This document shows positions 41,413 to 52,049 of a stretch of DNA of 64,000 nt, one piece after another. Positions within the stretch are counted from its first letter, which is position 1. Each line of letters starts with the position of its first letter. The notes below the pieces were generated by a model, which ran no database searches, was not told the DNA's origin, and saw only the letters and a list, made by a program, of their open reading frames with translations. The DNA comes from Hydractinia symbiolongicarpus (Eukaryota; Cnidaria; Hydrozoa; Anthoathecata; Hydractiniidae), in the NCBI RefSeq assembly GCF_029227915.1, contig NC_079880.1:16758001-16822000 (forward strand), in the 5' to 3' direction. The position numbers and the translations under genes were made by a program.

Positions 41413-43947
41413 ATGGCGCAGAAAGAAAACAACATGAGCTCTGCACTTGAAGGCCTCAGCAACCTTGTTCGTGCTTTGGAACAGCACAAAAAGAAGCCCG
41501 AGCAGAACAGCGAATCAAACAATGTTGAAGAAGCTGTACATTTACTCTTCCGTCCAAATAGACAAGAGAAAAATGGTAAAAAGCTACGTTATTTTGTTTC
41601 ACAAACCACTTTCAGTTTTTTGGTTTTGTGACTTATATAGCTAGTAGCAATCTAGCTAAAAACCAAGTTACAATGACTACAATATATATTTTTCCCGAAA
41701 GAGCTGGTATGGGTAACAGCTATTTTTGTGACCTTTGTAATGTCATTTTTGAATTATTTTAGAACACGCAGATCGGAACACTCTCAGCAGACGATTACCA
41801 TCTTCCACCAAGAGACCTTTTACTAATACCAATACTTCTAAGCGAAGGAAATCTGCAACATTCATGAAAGATCTTGTGTTAATTCCTTCACCAAAGATTA
41901 AAGTTATACCGAAAGGTGAATTGAAGGAACATTTACAATCATCAGGATTTATTGTTAATGCCTTCGAAGTTTTACTTGAAGCTCAGGAGGAGGAAATCAG
42001 AGAAACGATTTTTGAAAAGTTCCAAGATAAACTTCCAAGCAAGAATCAATTTTCATTTATGAAACCTGTACATAAAAAATTAATGAATCCTTCAGGCATA
42101 AATAACATAAATGGAAAAGTTTTAAAGCATTTGTCTTCTCCTGGTATAAACGGGTGCATATATATCAGGTCTTTAATTGACATAACTAAAAGTTATTTTA
42201 GTGCATTCATCAATTGCTATGAAAAGGAAGAAAAGGTTGAATCTGACAGTGACGATGGATTATTAGAAACGCCAGCATTTAGATTAATTAAAGATGTAAA
42301 TAACTATACTTCAACAGGCCAAATTGAGTCATCATCTCAAAGTTCATCAAAGGATCTTGTGCTTGAACAATCAGAAAAAAAACTTGGCTGCAGTACAGAA
42401 TTTGTGATGAAGAATTTGGTTGATATTCGTACAATTCATGCGGCAACAGGGAACAAACAAAAAATTTCAATCAACAGGTCAGATACATATTTAAAAACCA
42501 CTTTAATTCAACATAAACGTGGTCAAATTGACATATCTTACTTCCCAGAAGTAACCTTCGAAAATGGAGAAGAAGGCATGGATGCAGATGGTCCAAAAAG
42601 GGAATATTTTTACATATTACTTGATCGATTGATACGTGGAGAAGGAAGCATTCAATTGTTTGAGGGAGATATAAATCATAAAGTTCCTGTTCACAATGAA
42701 TACCACTTGGACAGTGAGTTATATCTCTATGCTGGAAAAGTTATTGCACATAGCATTCTACATAACGGAGGACCAGTTATTGGTTTATCTCCTGCATATG
42801 TCCATTTTTTGATTACTAATGATATTGCAGAAGCATATTCTGTTGTAACAGATCAAGATTTTCCAGATTTTGAATTACGACACATAATACAGCAGGTGGT
42901 TATAGTATATATTCAGTACTATTGATTCTAACTTATTATTATTTGACTTTTTATAATGTTTTATGTCATGAATTTTTAGATGAGAATGTTAAATTTATAA
43001 ATTTTCGTGTTTATTTCAGATACGATCATGTGATGATGACAAAGAAATGTTTGCATATCAAAGTAATGATTTCTTACAGTGTGAACTTAAAGCTGCTGGA
43101 TTTGGGCATTCCATGCTTACAACTAAGACCAAGGACACAGCTTTGTATCTGTTAACTATATATTGCATCTTTAAAATGAGACATGAAGAAACAGAGCAAC
43201 TACAAGAAGGTTTTGAAACCATCTCCCTTATCAGTGTGCTAAAAAACAATCGAAGCATTTGGAAAGATGTATTTCAATCCACATCTGACGTTGTGATTCA
43301 GGCCGAAGATCTTTACAATCAATTTAAGTTACCTAAGGCGATAAAGGAGGCAGAAGAGAAAGCACTGGTGTTCTTTAAAGACTATGTTATGTCATTAGGT
43401 ATATAATTATTTTAAATTTGCTGCAGTATATATAAAATCATTGTTTCCAATGTTAGAATGGCAATCCACTTTGTAAAAATGTTATTTTTGTATCTATTTT
43501 TGTATTTTGTATCTCAGCAAACGGCAATGAAGATACAGTTGATGAAGGTATTTCTATTTTGTATATTTTTAAGTTACTAAAATATGTGTCATCATTCTAC
43601 TTTACATTTTTACTTTCTAGAAAATTTTTCCAATTTTTTATAGGACTATAATTTGTATTTTTAATATTGTTTGCAAGTTGATGTATTTCTTATGGGTGTA
43701 AAATTTGCAGCTTCTTTTTATTTTAGCTATCACAACAAAAGACCTATTAGTATTTTGTTGCTCTTCGCCAGTTCCTTTAGAAAATGGCGTTACTCTAAAG
43801 TTCAACAGGAGAGGTAAACCATTGCCTGATGCAGATACGTGTCTTTCGATACTTTCGATTCCAATTTGTCATGATGCATATAACGATTTCAAAAAGGCAA
43901 TTGATGCTACCTTACGATTACAAGGACAGGGTTTTGGACGTTTGTGA
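41413..43947 (+). CDS. HECT-type E3 ubiquitin ligase carried by the transposon
   Basis: HECT ligases accept ubiquitin from an E2 on a catalytic Cys and pass it to substrates. My model has five exons with GT-AG introns: 41413-41575, 41763-42895, 43020-43398, 43518-43547 (30-bp microexon) and 43727-43947. Phases agree and give about 641 residues. The N-terminal half is unassigned and charged. The HECT N-lobe starts near residue 300 (GEEGMDADGPKREYFYILLD, then HSILHNGGPVIGLSP). The C-lobe holds LPDADTCLSILSIP with the catalytic Cys at about residue 607, 35 from the end as usual. Similar HECT proteins are often annotated as G2/M-phase-specific ligase-like. Its position inside the TIRs argues for a transposon gene. 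Confidence 0.85.
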
Positions 43948-44492
43948 GTTTTTAATATATATATACATGGTTTTTTTTCTTTTTGCCGTCCTAAAACGTC
44001 CAAAGTTATACAAACCTGGAAGTTTAAAAAGATTATTATATAAGATTATTATATATTATATAAAAAGATTGTTATATTATATGTTGACATTATTTTTTAT
44101 TTTGCATTTCTGCAGTTTTTTTTTACTTTTCGTTATATAAAAAGAAGACTTATTGACTTAACTAATTTTCATAATGCTAATAACAATAAAAGGCCTGAAA
44201 GTTTTTTACGTTAGTGAAAAATATATGTGTAGGATACTATGTTTTGTTAGTGATTACTAAAGTTTTTGTTATTTAATACGAGTAAATGTGAACTTCTGAT
44301 TAAAGTATTTCTTTGATACACTAAAATACATTTTTGTCTCTGTTAAAAATTAACAACTTTTTAACTTTACATACTCCTACTATCAAGTGCCAAATAAACG
44401 CCAACTCACCAACCGAATTAATTTTTTGACCCTTATGTTCCATCGCGAGAGCTTAAAATCGTTTGTTTGTTATTCGACCGTACATCAGCTTA
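43948..44492. other. spacer between convergent IS3EU genes
   Basis: AT-rich, with TATATA runs and repeats near 44020-44080. It presumably holds the 3' ends of both transcripts. No frame with a recognisable motif. Confidence 0.5.
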
Positions 44493-45954
44493 TCATAGCG
44501 CATGTACCAATAATTCACGAGTTTGAATGTACAAGTTTATTCCGTGATTGTGGTCTTCAGAAAGCGGGTCAATATTTTGCATAAAATTGTCTGGTAAATT
44601 CAGAGCTATCTCAGGAACATTTACGTTGTTGATCGAAGCTATTAAAGGAGCTGGACCGTCAAGTTCGACTCCATGTGTACCAATGTTTTCATTTTCCTCC
44701 ATTATCTGTCTCAAACCGTTATCAGAAGAATGCCAGTTCATATACATGCCTTGAGTCCACAGCTGATACGGCGTTCTATTGCCTTCAGTTGATAAAGGAT
44801 GATTATTCCACTGCTTCACAAATTTCTCGCAAGCACGATTAATTCTAGGCAAAAACACGCTATGCAATGCGTACAAATCTACATCATTTACGGGGTCTAA
44901 CATTTCTTGCTGCTCCATGAAATAAAAAATGCCTTTAAAATAATCAACCACCTGTATGACTAAGTCGCGCCAAAGCCTTTCGATTCTTTGATTATGCACT
45001 GATAGTCCAGTTATGACAGGCTTACTGGCCACACCAAAGTGTCCCAGCATCCATCGTGCCACTTCAATATTTTCTGTACCGTGGTCAGTGCGAATTCTCC
45101 TAGGGACATTGTATTTATTGATGGCTTCCAGAAATAGATCTAATACGGTAGTGCTTCTGTTATTTGAATTACATCTGAGAAATGTTACTAATCTTGAATA
45201 ACCATCTATACATCCGTGAAACACAATGCGCCATCTAATTAACTTATGATGACCATCCATATGCCTAAAAGAATATTTTAAGAAATGGATATGGGCATAA
45301 CGCAAACACCGTTTGTTAATTAGGGAAACTTACTTACCACAGCGAATTTGGAGATTTCACATTGTACCTCCTTCTTTGTATACAATTCCTTCGTCTCATC
45401 ACCCTGCTCAACGCGTCTACCCTCATGATTGATTGTCGCAATCTTTCTCTTTTCACCTTAATATGTTTGCTGGTAATTGCACCTATTACCATTCTTTCGC
45501 CGCAATTTGGGAGTATCAAAAGCACTTCTCGAACTATTTCATCGAGTTGTTGATCAGTTATGTCTGAATATTCTGCTTCTCCAAAAGGTAAATCAAATTC
45601 TTTACGACGACGACGGAGTGTTTTGATACTAATACCAAGCATTTGAGCAATGTCCTTCCATTGATATCCGATCTTTTTCAAGCTAATGACTTGTTCCTTT
45701 GGCACTTCATACTTTGGTCTGCCAACCTCACCAGTCACAGCTCTAGGACTAATGTAAGCATTGCTTTTCACACCACCTCGACAACGATGTTTCACTAGTT
45801 CTTCATAAGAATTTTGTAGTGACCTAATAACTTCTGGTATACGATCACTTATATCAGGCACTTGTAAGTACTCTAAGTATATTGATGCTAAATTCCATAT
45901 AATTTCGTCAAACTGAATGTTGTAAATTTCCTGCCCGATTTCATTCAAGGGCAA
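44493..45954 (-). CDS. IS3EU transposase (DDE integrase core)
   Basis: Predicted transposase of the element. Two exons on the minus strand, 45954-45338 and 45264-44493, with a 73-bp GT-AG intron (GTAAGTA donor), give about 462 residues. The N-terminal part has a helix-turn-helix-like segment (IGYQWKDIAQMLGISIKTLR). The integrase core has Asp in LWHMDGHHKL (Trp codon split by the intron, Asp near residue 208), Asp in RIRTDHGTEN (about 265) and Glu in NQRIERLW (about 300), giving a D-D-34-E arrangement. All three acidic residues are present and the frame is open, so it may be functional. An extra 5' exon cannot be excluded. Confidence 0.85.
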
Positions 45955-46427
45955 AAACCTGTTTCTTTCTCAACCATTTAGAAACGTAATTGCAGCTGTA
46001 ACATGTGGAACATATACCGCCATCATTGTTTTTCTAACATCTTCATTTTTGCGCGGAATTTTAAATAAAATGCCGAACAGTCATACTTGTCGAAATTTTG
46101 ATTGATTGATTGACAGGTGCCACAAAAAAAGAAAAAAACATTTTTTGAAAAAAGTAACAAGAAGCCCTGGGGGCTCTAAGAATTTCCGCTCGCTACCAAA
46201 ATATTTGATGAAAACCTGCTAATTCGTTGTGTTATTGTGCCAAACATTCGAGGAGGTTTGGTGCATGAACCTCTGAAGATAAAGCACACAATTGACATTA
46301 TATCTTACAACAAACGCAAACAAAACGAAACGTGTCATAATAAACTCAGATTTTAAAATAAATTGCTAACAAAAAATACAGCCTATCATTCATGGTTGAA
46401 AGTCTTGCGATTGAAACGTTTATGCCC
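45955..46427. other. IS3EU 5' flank of the transposase gene
   Basis: Presumed promoter side of the minus-strand transposase. Holds the small dispersed block AACAAGAAGCCCTGGGGG (about 46148-46165) also seen near 27660. No coding sequence recognised. Confidence 0.4.
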
Positions 46428-46945
46428 TTAAACGGCATTTAGTTGACAAAAAATCAAAATTTTGCTGTGACCATCATTTTCAACATACTTTTTTTATTAA
46501 CTGTGCCAATTTTTGTCGAAAATAAAGTAGTTTTAATTTTTGGACAAATTTTGGCCTAAAATGACATTTAGGTGACAAAAAATCAAACTTTTGTACCATC
46601 ATCATATTCAGCATACTTTATTTGTTAACTGTGCCAGATTTAGCCAAAAATGAAGTGGTTTTAATTTTTGAATCAATTTTGACCTAAAATGGCATTTAGG
46701 TGACAAAAATCAAAATTTCGATGTCACCATTATGTTCAGCATACTTTTTTTGTTAACTTTGCCAATTTTTGTTGAAAATGAAGTAGTTTTAATTTTTGGA
46801 CCGATTTTGTCCTAAAATGACATTTAAGGTGGCAAAAAATCAAAATTATTATATCACCATTATGTTCAGCATACTTTTTTTTGTTAACTGTGCCAAATTT
46901 TGTCGAAAACAAATTTTGTCCTGAAACGTCATTTAGAGGAGTTCC
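46428..46945. repeat. minisatellite, four ~130-bp units
   Basis: Imperfect tandem units, each running CATTTAGGTGACAAAAAATC ... TTCAGCATACTTTTTTTGTT ... GAAGTAGTTTTAATTTTTGG ... CCTAAAATG. Starts are near 46437, 46562, 46690 and 46818; a partial fifth begins near 46928. It lies inside the IS3EU element, internal to the right TIR. Confidence 0.8.
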
Positions 46946-47738
46946 CAGTAGTTAGGGAGCTTGGGTACGAAGTTTACATCTGTGACGGAGGAACGTGTAA
47001 TCCCAGGGTCGATTTTTTCTCAAAAAATGCTCCAAAAGAAAAAACGACGGTTTTAAAGAATTTCCTACGCCTTCGGGCGCGGAAATTCAATAATTTTTTT
47101 CAACTAAAAAGAAAAAAAATTGCGAAAAAAAATTTTTTTTCGTATTTTTTAATATATTTTAATATCAAAAATGTTTTTTTCTTGGAAAAAAGTTTTTTTG
47201 TTTATTTTTTGGGTTTTTTTAATTTTGTCCCCTCAGGCGCGCCATATATAGAAGACAAAAAGGTAAAACAGACTTACAAACAGCCATCATGTTTCGGTCC
47301 TCATGTTTCTTCGTTGGCATGCCCAGGCCGCGAAAGTCTTGGATTGGTTTTTTAAACAATCAAGCGTTTTAATTGGTGTATTATGCGCGAGCAGTCAAAA
47401 CAAAGTCAGTAAAACTATCAGTAAACTGTCCCATTTGTTTTCTGAAGCCTCTGAGCGAAAACGGCGATTAAGGCCACGAGGGTAATTATTATTAAAAATG
47501 GCGTATTAAAATAATGCATTCATTTTTATCACTAAATTTATTTTTCTTACTTATGGCAATAAATTAAAGTAATTCAATTAATTAAAGAAATAAATTAATT
47601 TTTGAAATTTATTTTAATCAATAACAAGATTTGCAATTAAACAACCCCCTGGTTTCTAAAAATCGCGGAAAAATCAAAGAAATATCGGTAACCCTTTTGA
47701 ACAGACAGACAGACGGAATACGGCTATTATTATAGAGA

Positions 47739-47909
47739 CTAGTCGTTGCCGTGGAAAAATCCACGGGTTCGCCCGTCTTTTATATTTACCCGTCGCAACA
47801 AAGTGGATAAAAATATATCGCATTTGATATTCGTGTTTCCGTTACATCATTTTCTAACTCAGCGGGGGTCCGCGCAGAGACAGACAGACGACGGCTATTA
47901 TTATAGAGA
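47739..47909 (-). mobile_element. short Helitron unit (171 bp)
   Basis: On minus, 5' TCTCTATAATAATAGCCGTC to 3' hairpin and CTAG. The 3' hairpin is CCGTGGATTTTTCCACGG followed by CAACGACTAG. Interior includes a GCGATATATTTTTATCCAC motif shared with the other short units at 49604-49784 and 58870-59043. Confidence 0.75.
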
Positions 47910-49603
47910 CTAGCCGGGAAACCCGGCGTTAACGCCGGGGTAAGCCACAAGTCAAGGTGTGACCCGCCATTGAACACTATGTGGAGTGCTTAATAAGAGC
48001 CGTAAACTATACTACACGGTCAGGTGGAGCGCTTTAGTACAGGTACACAGCATGTCGTTAATCGAGTAAAGCGCACACAACACTATAGTGTTTCGGCTGT
48101 AGTGTATTTTTGAAAATATAACTCTACTGTAACTTTAGCCAAAATAAAAACACAATTTACAACCATTTGTTACCCCGTCATAGGAAAAACAATTGGTCAA
48201 TTTTATTTTATTTTGCGAAATAAGTTTCAGTAAAGGTTAACAAATTAATTGTGACATTGGACTGAGCACTTAGTACAGGTAAATCGTGCGACACATGCGT
48301 TTAGGCTTAAGACCCTATTCAAAAAAACTATTGAAGCTTTGGTTTACAAAACACAGAATACACTCTGTTGAAACGCCGGGTTAAGCCACAAGTAGCTGTG
48401 TTACCCAGCAACACCAGATTGAGTGATTAATAAGAACCGTCAACTGTGCCACACATTCAGGTAAAGCGCTTTAGTACAGCCATATAGTGTGTAGAAAATC
48501 AAGTGAAGTGCACACAACTTTATGGTGTTTCCGGTGTAATATACTATTCAAAAAATAACTTTCAACAACTTAGGTAAAATAAAAACCCAGATTACAATTC
48601 AATGTTACCCCGTCATAGCGAAAGCAGCTGGCCAACCTTCTTTATTTTTCAGGGAATGTTCCCAGGAAAAGTTCAAAAAAATGTTAAGCTGAGCGCTTAG
48701 TATAGGTAAACAGTGTGTACTTTTTTTCTGTAAAAAACGTTATCACAACTTCGGTTAAACAGAAACACAGGAAACAGCCCGTTGTTACCACCGAACTAAG
48801 CGCTTAGTACAGCTAGACTGTGTCGCACATGAGTATAGGCATAACACCATTTTTAAAAAAACTTTATCGCGACTTCAGTTTAAAAAAAATCAGGAAACCG
48901 CCTGTCGTTATCAAGTTCAGTTAAAAAAATATATACTCAGCAATTTTATTTTTCAGCATAAGCTTTCATAGCAGTAATAAAATTTGTAGCTAGCTGCCTA
49001 TAACTGCATTTAGCTACTTTCACTTTTTAGCCAGAGGTAGAGCTAAAAGGAGCTAGATAGGTAGACCCAACTTCAACATAAAAATAAAGAACAATATACC
49101 AAACTGAATAAAAACTTTAAAAGAATAGGAATAAATAAAGATAGCTATAGCTAGCTGCCTCAAAATGTACGTTGTGTAGCTAGCCAAAAACTTAAAATTG
49201 GTTTGTTTAAGATTAAGAAAATGTGATGAAATATTCACCTTAACATGTGAAAACAAACTAAATAATCCTATAGGATAAAAAGTACTCAGAAGAAATAAGG
49301 AGGATTGAAAGGAAACCTACAAACTTCACACCATCACTTCCAAACCAAAATGGCCTTCGTAGGGGTAGAATGTTTCCTCCCGTCGGCATGTTGAGGCCGC
49401 GAAGCACTTGGATTGGTCATTAGTGAAAATGGAGCCTCGTGATTGGTTTATTACAATGAGCGGCAAAGCAAGGCCGGTAAAAAAACGGGGTCTGCCGGGG
49501 ATTCGAAATAAAGCTGCAGGGCCGCAGGGATTTTCGGCGGGTCTCGCTACTTGCTCTGCCATGTTGCGCAGAGACAGACAGACGACGGCTATTATTATAG
49601 AGA
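47910..49603 (-). mobile_element. long Helitron unit (1,694 bp)
   Basis: The 3' hairpin type differs from the short units: CCGGGTTTCCCGG directly before CTAG, preceded by a second GC-rich inverted pair (GGCGTT/AACGCC near 47935). The body contains several imperfect ~125-bp units with GAGCGCTTAGTACAGGTAAA and AAAAACACAGGAAACAGCC (about 48240-48920), then TAGC-rich sequence, and near its 5' end the block at 49270-49603 that is almost identical to 51730-52049. Confidence 0.75.
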
Positions 49604-49784
49604 CTAGTCGTTAGCCCGTGGAAAAATCCACGGGTTCGCCCGTCCTTTAAATTCACCCGTTGCAAAAGGGTGGACAAAAATATATCGCATTTGGTATTGG
49701 TGCGCATTATAAAAATTTCGTGATTCCGTTACGGGACGCGGCTCTCGCGGACAGACAGACAAAATACGGCTATTATTAAAGAGA
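49604..49784 (-). mobile_element. short Helitron unit (181 bp)
   Basis: It has the same plan as 47739-47909, with 3' hairpin CCCGTGGATTTTTCCACGGG, then CTAACGACTAG. The 5' subterminal sequence is of another type (CGCGAGAGCCGCGTCCCGTA), shared with the long unit ending at about 60455. Confidence 0.75.
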
Positions 49785-52049
49785 CTAGCCGGGAGACCCG
49801 ACGTCGAAACGCCGGGTTAAGCCACAAGTAACTGTTGTTGAACGCCTTGAGGAGCGCTTAATAAGAACCGCAAACTGTGCAACCCGGTGAGGTGGAGTGC
49901 TTTAGTACGGGTATGCAGTATGTTGAAATCAAGTGGAGGGCACACACCATTGCAGTGTTGCGACTGTAAGATATTTAAAAAAAAATAATTTCCTGCAACA
50001 AAAGCTGAATTAAAACAGTTTACAAACCGTTGTTACTCCGCCATAGCAAAAACAATCGGGCAATATTATTTTATTTTGCGGAATAAGTTTCCGTAAAAGT
50101 TCAAAACTTAATGATGACAGTGGGCCGAGAACGCATAATACCCTTTTCATAAAAAACTTTACTGCAATTTCAGTTTAACTTAAAACACAGGAAAAATCCA
50201 GTCGTTACCCCATAAAAAAACTAAAAAAACTCCATAATTGGAGTGCTCTAGTACAGGTATGCAGAATATGTCGTGAATTGAGTAAAGCTCACACAACATT
50301 ATAGTGTTTCGGTTGTAATGTACTTTTTAAAATATATGTATATATATATAACATTACTGCAACTTTAACCGAAATAAAAACACAGTTTACAACCTGTTGT
50401 TACCCCGTCATAAGAAAAGAAAATAGTCAATATTATTTTATTTTGCGGAGTACGTTTCAGTAAACCTTAACAAATTAATCATGACACCGGACTGAGCACT
50501 TAGTACAGGTAAATGGTGTCACACATGCGTTATAACCATAATAGCCTTTTCCCCAAAAAACTTATCGCAACTTCAATTTAAATAAAAAACACACAAAACA
50601 CCCTGTTGTTAACACCAGGTTGAATGTTTATTGCAGGTAAAAAAACTTTATCACAACGGATTAAATAAAAACACGGAAAAAGCCCGTCATTAACACTAGG
50701 CTGAGCACTTAACATGTAAATTGTGTCATACATGAGTAACAGGCGTAATATAATTTTCCAAATAAAATTTATCACAACGGTTTAAATAAAAACACAGGAA
50801 ACAGCCCGTCGTTAACACCAGGCTGAGCGCTTAACAGGTGAATCGTGTCATACATGAGCATAGGGGTAATACCATTCTCCAAAAATCCTTATCGCTTCGG
50901 TTTTAAAAGAAATCAGTGAACAGCCTGGCATTAACCCGGTTCAGTTTAAAAAATTACTCAGCAATTTTATTTTGCATAATAAATTTTTAAATCAGTAATA
51001 AAAGTGGCCGCTGCCAACTGCATTTAGCATAAGAATTGTTAAGAATTGTGGCGCCGCAGATTAGTGGTTATAGCTCTCGCACTCTGTGCGGGAGACAGGG
51101 GTTCGATTCCTCTTGACGGCGATTCAACATGGGCGAGTGAATGTTACCATAGCCCCGGGTTAACCCATGTGAGGGAAATTGGGAAGATGGCACACTGTGT
51201 GGGGGGCGTTGGATGTTGCCGGGAGTTGCATAGTAGAGCGCGGGCCCTAATTGGGTCTGCGTCGCTCAAAATGAGCATTAAATACTCTAGGACTCTCCAT
51301 CTAAGCCATGGCCCCTCCTGGAAATAATAGACAGGGTATATCCCTCAATATTTGTGAGGCTAGCCATGTAAAATATGCACATCTATCTATCTATCTGTTG
51401 CAGCCAAACTGCATTTGGCTACTTTCACTTGCAGCCAAACTGCATTTGGCTACTTTCACTTTTTAGCAGGATGTAGCTAAAAAAGGAGCTAGCTAGGTAG
51501 ACCCAACTTCAACATAAAAATAAATAATAATATACCAAACTGAATAAAAACTTTAAAAGTATAGGAATAAATAAAGCTAGCTATAGCTAGCTGCCTCAAA
51601 ATGTACGTTTTGTAGCTAGCCAAAAACTTAAAATTGGTTTGTTTAAGATTTATACGTAGCTAGAAAACGTGATGAAATATTCACCTTAACATGTGAAAAC
51701 AAACTAAATAATCCTATAGGATAAAAAGTACTCAGAAGAAATAAGGAGGATTGAAAGGAAACCTACAAACTTTACACCATCAATTCCAAACCAAAATGGC
51801 CTTCGTAGGGGTAGCATGTTTCCTCCCGTCGGCATGTTGAGGCCGCGAAGCACTTGGATTGGTCATTAGTGAAAATGGAGCCTCGTGATTGGTTTATTAC
51901 AATGAGCGGCAAAGCAAGGCCGGTAAAAAAACGGGGTCTGCCGGGGATTCGAAATAAAGCTGCAGGGCCGCAGGGATTTTCGGCGGGTCTCGCTACTTGC
52001 TCTGCCATGTTGCGCAGAGACAGACAGACGACGGCTATTATTATAGAGA
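49785..52049 (-). mobile_element. long Helitron unit with SINE insertion (2,265 bp)
   Basis: The 3' end is of the CCGGG-hairpin type (CCGGGTCTCCCGG, CTAG). Internal ~125-bp repeats run from about 50110 to 50940. A SINE is inserted at 51049-51397. The 5' end TCTCTATAATAATAGCCGTC at 52049 is the outer boundary of the array. Removing the SINE leaves about 1.9 kb, close to the sibling at 47910-49603. Confidence 0.75.
51049..51397 (+). mobile_element. tRNA-derived SINE, copy 3
   Basis: This is the best-preserved copy: box A TAGTGGTTATAGC and box B GGTTCGATTCC (about 51101-51111), full body and an (ATCT)n tail at 51381-51396. Plus orientation, inside a Helitron unit. Highly similar to 24291-24648. 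Confidence 0.88.

Larger units (their letters stand above)
41089..47246. mobile_element. complete IS3EU-like element carrying a HECT ligase (6,158 bp)
   Basis: Terminal inverted repeats of 33 bp begin TATGGCGCGCCTGAGGGGAC (41089 onward; complement ending at 47246) and are flanked by a 6-bp duplication TATAGA (41083-41088 and 47247-47252). TAY...RTA ends, 6-bp duplications and an IS3-like DDE transposase are the features I recall for the IS3EU superfamily. It contains a five-exon HECT gene (plus), a two-exon transposase gene (minus), convergent to each other, and a minisatellite near the right end. Confidence 0.85.
39443..47738 (-). mobile_element. long Helitron unit interrupted by two DNA transposons
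   Basis: The outer parts (39443-41088 and 47247-47738) belong to one Helitron of about 2.1 kb. Its 3' end has the CCGTGG/CCACGG hairpin and its body holds the ~125-bp GAGCGCTTAGTACAGGTAAA repeats (39780-40140). It was later invaded by a 462-bp hAT-like MITE and by the 6.16-kb IS3EU element. Sequence on either side of both insertions lines up with uninterrupted copies at 60110-60200 and in other units. Confidence 0.7.
38193..52049 (-). mobile_element. head-to-tail array of non-autonomous Helitrons
   Basis: On the minus strand, units end in a GC-rich hairpin then CTAG and are followed at once by TCTCTATAATAATAGCCG or a close variant, the 5' end of the next unit. Junctions (plus coordinates, 5' end of one | 3' CTAG of the next) are 39442|39443, 47738|47739, 47909|47910, 49603|49604 and 49784|49785, with a degenerate one near 38580. 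Hairpin plus CTAG at the 3' end, TC at the 5' end and no target duplication are Helitron hallmarks. The right boundary at 52049 is followed by T, as expected for insertion between A and T. No Rep gene is present, so movement would need a protein from elsewhere. Confidence 0.75.

Noticed and set aside
41413-45954. HECT ligase and DDE gene as ordinary host genes
   Set aside because: Both lie between perfect 33-bp TIRs with a 6-bp target duplication, inside a Helitron.
49326-49614. Identical 65-95-residue frames here and at 51772-52075
   Set aside because: They are conserved only because the Helitron DNA is repeated. All frames on both strands are equally open and no protein motif is visible.
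48230-50940. CRISPR-like regularly spaced repeats
   Set aside because: Units are long, diverged and contiguous with no unique spacers, and the sequence is eukaryotic.
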